Part shown: in pieces, positions 47,927 through 58,541 of the stretch | How the letters are laid out: each line of letters opens with the position of its first letter | Position numbering within the stretch: position 1 is the stretch's first letter | Source of the DNA: Carposina sasakii | Lineage: Eukaryota; Arthropoda; Insecta; Lepidoptera; Carposinidae | Direction: 5' to 3' | Assembly: GCA_014607495.2 (NCBI GenBank) | Contig: CP053160.1 | Coordinates: 13,764,001-13,828,000 of the forward strand | DNA: 64,000 nt | Notes under the pieces: model-generated | The model's database searches: none | Told to the model about the DNA's origin: nothing | What the model saw: the letters and a program-made list of their open reading frames with translations, nothing else | Translations under genes and position numbers: made by a program

Positions 47927-48085
47927 GGATACCGGATAGAGGTATTCAAGAGTCACTGGATGGAAGTGACTAGACTGGTATACGGAAGCTGGATGGAAGT
48001 TTCCAAGAGTCACTGGATGGAAGTGACTAGACTGGTTTACGGAAGCTGGATGGAAGTTTCCAAGAGTTGCTAGATTGAGGCAACT
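47927..48085 (+). other. Array of six hairpins, 57-bp period, in the 3' region of copy 1
   Basis: Starting 30 bases after the last stop codon, six inverted repeats each have 7-bp arms and a 7-nt loop: GGATACC/GGTATTC (47927), AGTCACT/AGTGACT (47951), GGAAGCT/AGTTTCC (47984), AGTCACT/AGTGACT (48008), GGAAGCT/AGTTTCC (48041) and AGTTGCT/GGCAACT (48065). Loops are variants of GGATGGA. Between hairpins 4 and 6 two base pairs change on both sides (C-G to T-A, A-T to G-C) and one becomes a wobble, so pairing is kept while sequence changes. All six are kept in copy 2. The array looks like a structured RNA element; its role (packaging, stability, priming) is unknown. Confidence 0.85.
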
Positions 48086-48410
48086 AGACTTACTTGACTG
48101 ACGTTACTCTATATGGATTGTGTATACTGTAGCCTTGTTTTGGAATTATTTACCTTGTGTGTGACGATTATAGTCGATTTCTTTGTTTAATAGTATGCAA
48201 GTAAATTTGTAACAATTTGGTATAGTAAAATGATTTTCAATTTTGATTATGATGATATTGGTTCGTTTGAAATAAAGGTTTAGTAACGTTTAAATGAAAT
48301 TTTTACTGTCCCAATGGTCAGAAAGACCGAGCGTGAGACATGTTACTTTGCAAAATCCTCTTTCTTTCCAGAAACCCCACGCGAGGACGCGTGAGTTGTC
48401 AAAATGGCCG

Positions 48411-48847
48411 TGTCGGAGATCAAGATGTCATATCCTACAGTCGGATCTCCAACGCCATCTATTTTCAATCGTTGAAGTTAGAAACGTCAAGTCGACAGCT
48501 ATCACTGACTTGAAGATAGCTGTCACTTGGGTAAAGACAAGACAGAGTACTGAGAGGGCGCCACTGTAGATTTACAACGACCACCGGGTCGTTTGAATTG
48601 AGCCGGAGGGTATTCTGGGCTTGGTTGTTGCGTCTGTCGAGCGAAGCACGGGTGCTAATCAGCCTCTGTCTTGTACTTACCACGTTTCTACGTTATCCGC
48701 TAGAATCCTAGTAATCTTGTGCGTAGATACAGTGAAAGTGTTTGTGATTCCTAATTAAGCTTGTTTACTACACGCCGCATTCTTTATTTCGGATTTTGGA
48801 AGATGTCGGACACACCTAACGTCACGCCACTCGACCCATCTACGTCA
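48411..48847 (+). repeat. 3' LTR of copy 1
   Basis: 437 bp, TG...CA. It is preceded by GTTGTCAAAATGGCCG, not by a polypurine tract, which is unusual. A perfect CACGCG/CGCGTG hairpin with tetraloop AGGA lies at 48378-48393 just upstream. Confidence 0.95.
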
Positions 48848-48851
48848 TATT

Positions 48852-50587
48852 TATACCGCATCTCTCTTCTCAACTTTGTTTTCTTCCAAGTTAAAAATAT
48901 AAATACTGAAAGTTGCATAAAGCTTTGCATCAAATCTACTGCGATATTCCACCTTCATACGATGAATCATTTATAAGGATTTGATGTTTATCATACATAG
49001 TAAGAAATATTTCCCGGGTATTCCTTAGTAACAAACATTTTTCACAAGTTTTTGTTATATGTATGATGTCTAGATGAACTTGTAAATTTTTTTTTTTGTT
49101 TATTTTATCCAGAAGGAAAGGCAAGGGGAACTAAGCCCATACAGCCATTGTCTTTAGTAAATGATTTCTGAATTTATGATGGATGATAATGACGATGATG
49201 AATGGAAACGTCGGGAAAATCCTCAAGAACAAGTGTAAAGTTAGTCAAAATGAAAAATAATTGCAGTAACAACTTACATGGGCCCATCGTATTCCGGCTA
49301 AAGTTTTACTCAGCTGACCTGTGTATAAAACCACGCTCACGCACTAGATTCACATCACAAGTAATCAAAATATAACTTATCTACCAGAAAACATCACTTT
49401 ACGGACACATGCAAGCCATTTACAAATAATTTTTGATTTTCACAAGAAAATTACACCTGCACCCTTCCAGCTTTTCCCGCCGAATCCGAACTTGTAAAAT
49501 ACCTTTAAGTGTTCTAACGCTCTAATACTAAGAATTAGAATTAGGGAGTTCACATAATATTCGAAAAAGGTTATCTAAGTTAGTTAATTGTTCGAGAAAG
49601 ACTATATCGAAAATTAGAACAAGAATATTGAAAATTGTACAAATAATTTATATGTATAGATATCATTCATGATTATTGATAGGTGCTGATCGTCTATGAA
49701 TACAATATACAAATATAGACAGTCTTCTACTTTATATATATAGGTATATTTTATTCTTGGTAATATTGGTCTTGTGAACATACATCAGTGTAATACAAGT
49801 TACTAGTCTATAAAATTGAACTAAAGCTATTATTTAAGCACTTATGTAGTCTGCAAACATTTAGCCCGCTATCTCCTCGAACCTTTTCACTCTTAGAATA
49901 GACGAAGACATAGTTTTAATTGCGCCGGTTTCAGCAAAGAGTATTTTAATTAAAATTTCAACTTTTGATATTTAAAAAGAAGAGTTTTACTGCTATTGCT
50001 GTAAGTTTCACTTGCTTCTTAACTCGTTATACGTATATTTTAAAACATTGAATGGGCACCTTATAAAGGTTTAAACAAATTATCCGATTTAAAAATCACA
50101 CAAAAACAATGTAAATAAAAAAATATACTTACCATATTTAAATATTTATTTTTCTACTGAATTATTTTGTATTTTATATTCTCTGTTACTTATTTGTAAT
50201 ATGACTGTATGAAATATTGCATAATTGAAAAAATATTTAATTTGCAAAGTAAAATGAGTGGTCGTAACATTTTGTCAAATAATATTTTATGTATTTCTAG
50301 CCTGATTTGTATAAGATATCTGATGTTATAGAAATACACAAAATGTTACGAAATATTGTGGACAGACCCTGTACTAGTTTTATCTGTGTTAATATCACGT
50401 TCATCCGTTAACATAATTTCCTTCAAAAGAGGTACAAAGTTTTCTCTTTACGTTTTGATATATAGATAGTTGTTTCCTACACAGCGTTGTTCCATCGATC
50501 GAGTAATGCCAATATGAGGACAGTTTGCGTAATCAAACTAAAGTAAATCTAAATAATTGGTACCTACATAGAATATATAATAATATG
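48852..50587. other. Spacer between the inverted Gypsy-type copies
   Basis: 1.7 kb of AT-rich unique DNA without gene or repeat recognised. It would form the loop if the two inverted 3.55-kb elements paired. Confidence 0.45.
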
Positions 50588-50591
50588 TATA

Positions 50592-51028
50592 TGACGTATA
50601 TGGGTCGAGTGGCGTGCCGTTAGGTGTGTCCGACATCTTCCAAAATTCGAAATAAAGAATGCGGCGTGTAGTAAACAAGCTTAATTAGGAATCACAAACA
50701 CTTTCACTGTATCTACGCACAAGATTACTAGGATTCTAGCGGATAACGTAGAAACGTGGTAAGTACAAGACAGAGGCTGATTAGCACCCGTGCTTCGCTC
50801 GACAGACGCAACAAGCAAGAACCGAATACCCTCCGGCTCAATTCAAACGACCCGGTGGTCGTTGTAAATCTACAGTGGCGCCCTCTCAGTACTCTGTCTT
50901 GTCTTTACCCAAGTGACAGCTGTCCTCAAGTCAGTGATAGCTGTCGACTTGACGTTTCTAACTTCAACGATTGAAAATAGATGGCGTTGGAGATCCGACT
51001 GTAGGATATGACATCTTGATCTCCGACA
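50592..51028 (-). repeat. 3' LTR of copy 2
   Basis: 437 bp; on + begins TGACGTATATGGGTC and ends GATCTCCGACA. It carries variants absent from copy 1 (for example CAAGCAAGAACCGAATACCC on +). Confidence 0.95.
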
Positions 51029-51353
51029 CGGCCATTTTGACAACTCACGCGTCCTCGCGTGGGGTTTCTGGAAAGAAAGAGGATTTTGCAAAGTAACATG
51101 TCTCACGCTCGGTCTTTCTGACCATTGGGACAGTAAAAACTTCATTTAAACGTTACTTAACCTTTATTTCAAATGAACCAATATCATCATAATCAAAATT
51201 GAAAATCATTTTACTATACCAAATTGTTACAAATTTACTTGCATACTATTAAACAAAGAAATCGACTATAATCGTCACACACAAGGTAAATAATTCCAAA
51301 ACAAGGCTACAGTATACACAATCCATATAGAGTAACGTCAGTCAAGTAAGTCT

Positions 51354-51512
51354 AGTTGCCTCAATCTAGCAACTCTTGGAAACTTCCATCCAGCTTCCGT
51401 AAACCAGTCTAGTCACTTCCATCCAGTGACTCTTGGAAACTTCCATCCAGCTTCCGTATACCAGTCTAGTCACTTCCATTCAGTGACTCTTGAATACCTC
51501 TATCCGGTATCC
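51354..51512 (-). other. Six-hairpin array of copy 2
   Basis: The reverse-strand counterpart of 47927-48085. All six stems are intact. The one change seen (ATTCAG for ATCCAG on +, 51479) falls in a loop and leaves every stem unaltered. Confidence 0.85.
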
Positions 51513-51542
51513 GTAAACCACTCTCAATCAGTCAACTCAACA

Positions 51543-52522
51543 TTAATTAGAACATGACGGTCCATCCCCGTCAAGTTCGCACAGATTATCATCACGGTCA
51601 CATGTCAGCGTGTCATTGGTAATGTCATTCGCAGGCATTCGCCTAAGTCTGTCATGTGCGTACTTATAGGTTCTATTGGAATTAAGGGCTTTAAGAACAT
51701 AACGATTACCTTCAAGTACCTCCGATACCCTAAAAGGACCTCTATACTTCGGATCAATTAATCGAATTTCGAGTTCACCTGTAGTTACACGAGTTTTTGG
51801 CAAACCTGTTGTAAAATAACTGGAATATTCACCTAAAATAGTTAAAAGATCTGACTTTTTACAAGAGGGTATATCTGTGTCAACATTGCTAAAGTCGTTA
51901 CTGATACTAGAATCGGTTAAAACGTCACAATTTAAAACTGTCAAATTATTTTGTTTTGAAATGCTAAAATTATTTGTTGACAAGTTAATAACGAAGCCTT
52001 GACTCAATATTTCACGACCTAGCATAATATCACTACGCATAAACACATCGGGTAAAACATGTAATAAAAGTTCTAAACAATAATCATTAATTTCAACATT
52101 ACACAGTATTTGCTGGGTGCTGAATACACTGGTTTGACCAATTCCCGTTACAGAGACAGTTTTAGCAATTCTTTTACCATTGAAACTTGATGCAACGCTT
52201 TCTTTTATTAGTGAACACTCAGCACCCGAATCAAAATGAAAATCATAAAATCTACCTTGATTATTAAGCGCGCCGGTCGGTGGTAAAGCGGTAAGTGCAA
52301 CTATCTTTCGTGGATTCAGACGAATTTGACCTCGGCGCACCTCGAAGCCTAGGTACTCTACTTTTTCTTTCAGGAATTAGCACTTTTTAGGATTTAACGA
52401 AAATCCCTTCCCAGAAAGAACTTCTAATACTACCTTTAGTCTATCGAAAGCTTCGTCGATGTTACTGGCCACAACTAGCACGTCATCCATGTACACTACA
52501 ACGTACTTGTTCACGAGATCGC
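51543..52522 (-). pseudogene. Scrambled pol remnant of copy 2: RT - protease 2 - integrase C-terminus
   Basis: Same order and junctions as copy 1. The RT piece (about 52522-52270, with VVYMDDVLVVAS) has an in-frame stop TAA at about 52378-52380 where copy 1 has Ser. From 52340 to 51543 the frame is open through protease 2 (DSGAECSLIKES) and onward to the integrase tail. The TAG of copy 1 is absent here (Gln). The two copies thus carry different later lesions on the same rearranged template. Confidence 0.85.
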
Positions 52523-53751
52523 CTAGAGCATGTACGAGGCTATAGAAGTTTGTCCTATACCAGTCATAGAAACATTGTCATAAATTCGCTTACCACTAAA
52601 TTTCAAAGCAATCGATTCTTTAACTAAGGAACACTCTGAACCTGAGTCGTAAGTAAATGGGAATGACTCACCAGAGTGACGCAGAGAACCCGAAGGCGCA
52701 TTCACAATGCACACGTCTACTCGCTTTTCCTTAGCTGGACCAGTTCCAGTGCCGCCGCCGGTACCGTTGTTCCCCTCCTTGATTTTCCTCTTCGGGCAGT
52801 CGGATGCATAGTGGCCTTGTTCCCGGCAGTTGAAGCAGGTGATGCGATCGGTTCTCCCTGTAGGTTGGTTGGTCGAGTTATGGTCCCCGTGAAAGGACCT
52901 GTGTTTGGACCGGTCATCTTGCTTCTTCGAATTGGCTTTGTTGCGACATTGAAGAGATTTGTGGCCTAGTTGTCCACAATTAAAGCACTTGATGGTCACA
53001 GCAGATCCATTAGGTCGGTTTCTTTTTAGGTCGGGTCCATCACGATAAATACTTGATGAATAACTTCTCTTCAGGAACGAGACAGCCTTCAGTTCCTTTT
53101 GTAAATGGTTACGCGTCTTGATGTCAGTCGTTATAGCAATCCTCTGAACACGTGGCTCTTGTTTTGAAATATGAGCTAAGACAGTGGCTATTGCTATCTG
53201 TTCTGTAGTCAGTCCATTCCACCTTGCCATTAAGGATGTTATGAGGGTAGCGGCGTATGAGGCCAGGCACTCGTTATCTCTCGGTTTCTTGTCGTGCATA
53301 CTGATGAGAAAGGAAGCAGCAGTTTCAGGACAGTCATACCTTGCTACGAAAGCTCCTTAAAATCGGCCCACGTCATATTAGGAAACGATATTGAAGACAG
53401 CCAAGATGATGCTTCGCCCTTGAGTGCGTGGCTTAACGCGATCATCAGAGAAGATCCATGGCGATATCGATCTGTGATACACATGTCCGCGGTCGATATC
53501 CAAGCTCGGGCGTCGATGTCTCTTTTCTCTGGGTCGAAATCAGGAAGGCGAATAGAGTCCGAAGATGCAGGTAGTTTTATTGCTTGCACCAACGCCAGAA
53601 AATTTTGATTTTGTTGCTCGAAGAGAAGACGCCATTTTTCTTCGCTCGAGTCACTATTTGAAGCACGTGTTTCATGTGGGTGATCCGGGTTGCATCCCAC
53701 TTCTGATGACGTATATGGGTCGAGTGGCGTGCCGTTAGGTGTGTCCGACAT
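52523..53751 (-). pseudogene. Gag and protease 1 of copy 2, frameshifted
   Basis: Gag starts at an ATG (53751-53749) inside the 5' LTR, as in copy 1, and is open to about 53345. One T is missing there compared with copy 1 (GAGCTTTCG against GAGCTTTTCG), ending the frame at FKELS. The rest, from about 53340 down to 52523, holds both zinc knuckles. It then runs in frame through a Gly/Thr-rich linker (GGGTGTGPAKEK) into protease 1 (DSGSECSLV). In this copy gag and protease are one frame, which may be the original arrangement of the family. Confidence 0.88.
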
Positions 53752-54143
53752 CTTCCAAAATTCGAAATAAAGAATGCGGCGTGTAGTAAACAAGCTTAAT
53801 TAGGAATCACAAACACTTTCACTGTATCTACGCACAAGATTACTAGGATTCTAGCGGATAACGTAGAAACGTGGTAAGTACAAGACAGAGGCTGATTAGC
53901 ACCCGTGCTTCGCTCGACAGACGCAACAAGCAAGAACCGAATACCCTCCGGCTCAATTCAAACGACCCGGTGGTCGTTGTAAATCTACAGTGGCGCCCTC
54001 TCAGTACTCTGTCTTGTCTTTACCCAAGTGACAGCTGTCCTCAAGTCAGTGATAGCTGTCGACTTGACGTTTCTAACTTCAACGATTGAAAATAGATGGC
54101 GTTGGAGATCCGACTGTAGGATATGACATCTTGATCTCCGACA
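53707..54143 (-). repeat. 5' LTR of copy 2, contains the gag start
   Basis: 437 bp, apparently identical to 50592-51028. The gag ATG is 392 bp into the LTR, the same position as in copy 1. Confidence 0.95.
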
Positions 54144-54147
54144 TATA

Positions 54148-56050
54148 TGTTACAGCTAGAACATGAAGTGCAGCTACACCTTTTAAGTCTAGCCGGCCAC
54201 ATGCGGTTAAAACTAGATATATCCTAAAAATATACCAATAATAAAGATTTTTGACTTAGTTAAATAAGAAAACAGTAAGTCATATACATAAAGTAGGTCA
54301 GCTACAACAAACCTAGATAATACACGTAAAGTAGGTAATATACATAATGTTCAGCTACATTATACCGGCATAAGCAAGTCCTTTTGGCTCGATAATCATG
54401 TGTATTAGTTTAACGGACAACAATTGCCGTAGCTAATGGATTAGAGACAAAGCAAACCCGACTACACTAGGAGTAATAATACTTAGGATAATGTCGCTTG
54501 ATATGCATAGACTCGGGACTGAGCTTTAGAAAAGGAATTTGGTCTCCATTGGGTAATTTTGACGATATCTGTATACCTATTTGCTTTGAACGTAGTTAGG
54601 ATAGATTATATTATTAAACTAAAAGGCGGTTTAGTTTTAACAGTATCTATTTTGGATCACTTGCACCAAATAAGTATGTAGGTAAATAAATTAACCGACA
54701 GGTTAGCAAAGTCTTCTTTCATACGTCATGCATACAAGATATAGATATGTCTTTGAGTCTTAGATGAATTTTAACTAGATTCAGTGACAGCGCTCAAAAA
54801 ATGACACGACAAATAGCTGCTCAATTGTATGGCTGGGCATCTATTGTCATAAATTGATACAAGCAAGGTCGAATCTAATAGTAACTACATAAGATTCAAG
54901 TTTAAAATCTAATCTAATGCAGTTATTGCGTTAATGTAGATTTACTGGTGCCACTTTTTATAAAGATTTCATTATGAAACCCCGCGTCTACCTATAAATA
55001 CGTCACTGCTTTGAGTTGACTAATAGGCCTTATAAACCCATTGCAGATGTATGCTACGGTTTCCGATTGGGGTTTTTATACATATAGCTTGTGCCGTAGC
55101 TATGTACGCAAAACTACGTCATCTTATTGCAAAGCCTATATGTGAAATTTTCTTTTAAAAGCCGCTTTATATACAACGCCACTGATAGCCTAGGAAACCA
55201 AACCTTTATAAGCATATGTCTAGCATATATCTAGGTAGCGGCGACAGATACTTCCATTATCTCACCAAAGATTTATATAGAGGTGCTCCCGAACGGGCCA
55301 TCATTTCTGATGATGGCGATACCGGTAACATTTTCAATGCAGAGGAAAGCCAAATTATGTTAGGAAAGATGTCATTATGGTCCAGTTGCCACCTATATAA
55401 GCCATTCTAGCCTAGGCTGCTCTAGCTAGAATCCCCGCCGCGCCAGGTTTTCGAATGAAAGAGACATTTTAAAACAAGCATACAATTCACAAATCTCTCA
55501 CTTGATAATATGTCGCATGCCGTTTGAGAATGGCCATATTATTAGTTCGATAAACTTAATTCAGGGTAGCCATATAAAAACTCACAAAAACACAGTCTCG
55601 TATAACTAACTAAATCTTATTTTTGTAGCTCTATTTACCAACAAATCATAAATGATGAATGAAGATAAAAAGGAAAATATACCTACACAAAACGAAAGAG
55701 GCACAAACCTAACAACCTCATAAGTCGACCGGATCGTGAAATCGGAACAATTCTCGGCAAGTTAGTGATTTATTGTTGTAGTGAAACTATCCGAGTATTT
55801 AGTGGCGGACCGGGGGGCGTCATTCTTATCAGTGAAGTTAACTTACTCCGGGCACTCTCGGCTAACTTTTGGCGCCAAGTCAACTTTGAGAACCACACAT
55901 TTTCCACTTTGTGCTCTTTTCTCTTTATCATGTTTTAATGTGATAAATTATGGTAATCACACTTACTATGTTGTTTACTAGTGACCACTCATCATTATAA
56001 AAACTAAGAATATCGACATTTAAATCTATTTTTGTACAGAGTAGGTACAA
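54148..56050. other. Gene-less stretch
   Basis: Unique DNA, GC-richer around 55780-55900 (GGCGGACCGGGGGGCGTCAT). Short frames at 55216-55410 and 55781-55981 show no domain. Confidence 0.4.
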
Positions 56051-56051
56051 C

Positions 56052-56086
56052 ATATACGGGTGTAATGAAAGGATATGATAAGCGAG
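56052..56086 (+). repeat. Terminal relic of the 21.5-kb MITE family
   Basis: TATACGGGTGTAATGAAAGG and ATATGATAAGCGAGAT match the left end of 21466-21722; the rest of the element is not recognisable. Confidence 0.55.
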
Positions 56087-56150
56087 ATATAATATTACTC
56101 GATAATTTCTGGACAATTTAGGAATATGTCCGTAGAGTCACAAGTTACGA

Positions 56151-56626
56151 CAGGATGGCAATCGCGCAAAAGTTGAATGTATTTACCAAAGCTAAAACAC
56201 AACCAAAAATGTTATACATACATACATACAATCACGCCTTTATCCCTTACGAGGTAGGCAGAGCACCAAGGGCTGACAGAACCATGTGCTACTTCTGACC
56301 AATTTTGAGTGTAGTTGAGAGATAGGGTTAGTAGTGACAGGTGGTCAGCCCATCGCCTACAAAACACCAAGACCCTCTTGTCCCTCTACTGACTTGTACA
56401 GTATGCCCGGGAAGAGAAGCAGCTGTAGTATTATACGTCTTTTTTTTCACTCCCAGAGCAGCATAGAAAAATTTTATGTTACATATGCACAATTCATATC
56501 ACGCTGAATTTTGACAACTTTTGAAGCCTGAAACACTGTAAAGGAACAGCCAAACCAAAGCTAAACTATAACCAAAAACGTTTCGTGCGTTGAAAGGTTA
56601 TAAACGTTTTCGCGATTGCCATCCTG
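56151..56626. mobile_element. DNA element with perfect 16-bp TIRs, split by family A
   Basis: CAGGATGGCAATCGCG (56151-56166) and CGCGATTGCCATCCTG (56611-56626) are exact inverse repeats, with further partial pairing inside (CAAAAGTT against AACGTTTT). Without the inserted family-A copy the element would be about 220 bp. A ~27-bp block (CCAAAGCTAAAACACAACC and the related CCAAAGCTAAACTATAACC) occurs on both sides of the insertion. Confidence 0.75.
56216..56470 (-). repeat. Dispersed family A copy
   Basis: Starts on + with CATACATACATACAATCACG and ends CACTCCCAGAGCAGCATAG. A near-complete member inserted in the TIR element above. Confidence 0.88.
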
Positions 56627-57262
56627 GTTGTCTACAGTGAAATGTTTATATTGCATTTTCTTAAGTAAATACCTACCTATTTAAGATAGAAGGAATGACC
56701 TTCACATTTCCAACTATTACATAATATTTGAGACAATGTACTTAAAGCACTATATTTTAAGTTTTAAATAGTTTACGTGGTAAAATTAAATAGTAAATTA
56801 AACTAAGACACTTCTTATTACACCTTTCAGTTAGTTTAGGAGGCTCATAAAACGAAATAAGTAATTTCAAACTCCATTATCATAAACTTCAAAGTAACAC
56901 AAATTGTTATAATTATTTTCTACAAAATCTTCAAGTCTAGCGCAAAGTAATAAAGTCAAGTAAATACAATTTGCATAAACATTAGGTAATGTACTCGTAC
57001 CTATTATATTGGGTGTAATCACTTTTTTGTATATAATTATATATTTTGTTTACTAACCATATTCTCCTCGACAGTAGATTTTAGTGCGTATTACAATCCA
57101 AGTGTATACTAAAGAGAGTAAATTAAATATAATAATTAAACATCATTAAACATTGTACTGAGGGATTCAGCTTTGTTTACCGAGATTTGGCTAGTGTATA
57201 GCTATCGGGATGAAAAATAACGTTGCCAATAATGTAATTTAAAATTCGTCATCCGTGTAATT
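56627..57262. other. Gene-less AT-rich stretch
   Basis: Nothing recognised. Confidence 0.4.
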
Positions 57263-57335
57263 AACCCGGTAGCTCAGTTGGTGAGAGCTCTGAACGGAAT
57301 GCAAAGGTCGTGGGTTCGAGTCCCACCCTGGTGAA
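57263..57335 (+). ncRNA. tRNA-like sequence, probably pseudogene or SINE head
   Basis: TAGCTCAGTTGGTGAGAGC gives a 4-bp D stem (GCTC/GAGC) and an A box. GTGGGTTCGAGTCCCAC gives a perfect 5-bp T stem and B box. The acceptor arms (AACCCGG against CCTGGTG) pair at five of seven positions. The region between (TCTGAACGGAATGCAAAGG) does not form a proper anticodon stem with U33, so a functional tRNA is unlikely. RNA polymerase III promoter boxes are intact. Confidence 0.55.
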
Positions 57336-58389
57336 GAATTTTTTCATTTTCTTTATTAATAACTTTATAATAATAATTCATAGCTATGATTACGGAAAAA
57401 TAATGAGCAAAAGCGAATTTAGCTCTTATAGAGATATATTCCAGCAGAAACCAGTCGGAATACAGAAAATAATGGAGGTTAAACGGTCAATTATACTTAT
57501 CTACTTGTGACTTAGGCCCTACACGACACCTTAGCTAATCCTGTAAGCTGTAGGTCCTGAAAACTGCCCAAGTAGTTTTCAAACCATTTTAGGAACTATG
57601 GGTTGATAACTCTTTGGAGGACTGTATAAAAACGAAACATCAGTATTACCTAATGAGATTGATTTTAGTTCTCAAAGGTGAACATGATCTTTTAATAATT
57701 AAGAAAACGATTAATTCACTTTAATTATGATGGGTCTTAAAAAATAATGTAGATAAAAAAGATTTGATAAAAAAGGTTAATATATTAAAAAGCCTTATTT
57801 TTATTTAGATAATGGCGAGTCGAAGTCAAATTATATCCATATTTTATGATAAGTGCCTATTATAGTCTGTTATGATGAAAAATGCATAATATAAAAATGA
57901 AAAAGGTCGTAAAATTTTCTTTACGGTTCTAGTGAAAGTAATTTTGATGATTAAAGTGACGATAGGCATGCATAAACAAGTATCTATATATTGATTTCTC
58001 TATGTACGACCATTATCGCTTCACTGTGTTGAACATTGTTTTTCTTATTAAATAAATATCAAAATAAATTTAAGTTATTAGTTAGTGTACTTGATATTTA
58101 TTGTAAGCCCACAAATAAGTATAGGAAAATCACTTCCACGCATTAAAAAAAAAAACTAGAATATCACCCGCGTTGGAGTCGAGACAATATTTTAATTCTT
58201 ATTTTAACAGTGAGGTGCGTGGTGCCCTGAATAAATAACGGCATGGGGCAGGGTAGTTTTGCGAGTTTTTAATTTTAAAATATATTGAAGTTCCTTAAAT
58301 ATATCTAACTGAATCTGTTTTAGAGGTAGATAACTCTCGCTCTTGTTATAAGTGAGAAAATTTAGTAAAATTGTCTATAAGTTAGACCT
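57336..58389. other. Gene-less AT-rich stretch
   Basis: Nothing recognised beyond a possible SINE body following the tRNA-like head. Confidence 0.4.
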
Positions 58390-58541
58390 TAATTTGGTTA
58401 TACATTTCCGGGTTGTTGAGGACTATACAATTTGGAAAATAAAATGTGAATTCGAGTCTCTAATTCTTTAAATAGGTTCTTTATAATAAGCTATTTTCAC
58501 AACTTTTTTCTTAACATACCCCTTTTGTTACACCATGTACA
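58390..58541 (+). repeat. Decayed copy of the 21.5-kb MITE family
   Basis: Contains TGTGAATTCGAGTCTC, AAATAGGTTCTTTATAATAA and TTCTTAACATACCCCTTTTG with GTTACACCATGTAC at the end, matching the right half of 21466-21722. Confidence 0.7.

Larger units (their letters stand above)
45295..48847 (+). mobile_element. Rearranged non-autonomous Ty3/Gypsy-type LTR retrotransposon, copy 1
   Basis: A 3553-bp element with two 437-bp LTRs starting TGTCGGAGATC and ending TACGTCA, flanked by the 4-bp target duplication TATT (45291-45294 and 48848-48851). The LTRs appear identical by eye, implying a recent insertion. The interior, in order, has gag with two zinc knuckles, a protease piece, a reverse-transcriptase piece, a second protease piece and an integrase C-terminal piece. 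Most of pol (RT fingers, RNase H, integrase core) is missing and no env is seen. The same junctions occur in the copy at 50592-54143. It cannot move by itself and must use enzymes of a relative. Confidence 0.95.
50592..54143 (-). mobile_element. Rearranged non-autonomous Ty3/Gypsy-type LTR retrotransposon, copy 2 (inverted)
   Basis: A 3552-bp element of the same family and internal structure as 45295-48847 but on the minus strand. Its 437-bp LTRs (50592-51028 and 53707-54143) appear identical to each other but differ at several sites from those of copy 1. The target duplication is TATA (50588-50591 and 54144-54147), different from copy 1. This is therefore an independent insertion and not a segmental inversion or duplication. 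Confidence 0.95.

Noticed and set aside
48294..48569. 91-codon frame spanning the 3' LTR edge of copy 1 (and 50870-51145 in copy 2)
   Set aside because: It crosses the internal/LTR boundary without homology to env or other retroelement proteins.
45295..54143. Endogenous retrovirus (errantivirus) with env
   Set aside because: No env-like frame is present in either copy; the elements are internally rearranged Gypsy-type retrotransposons.
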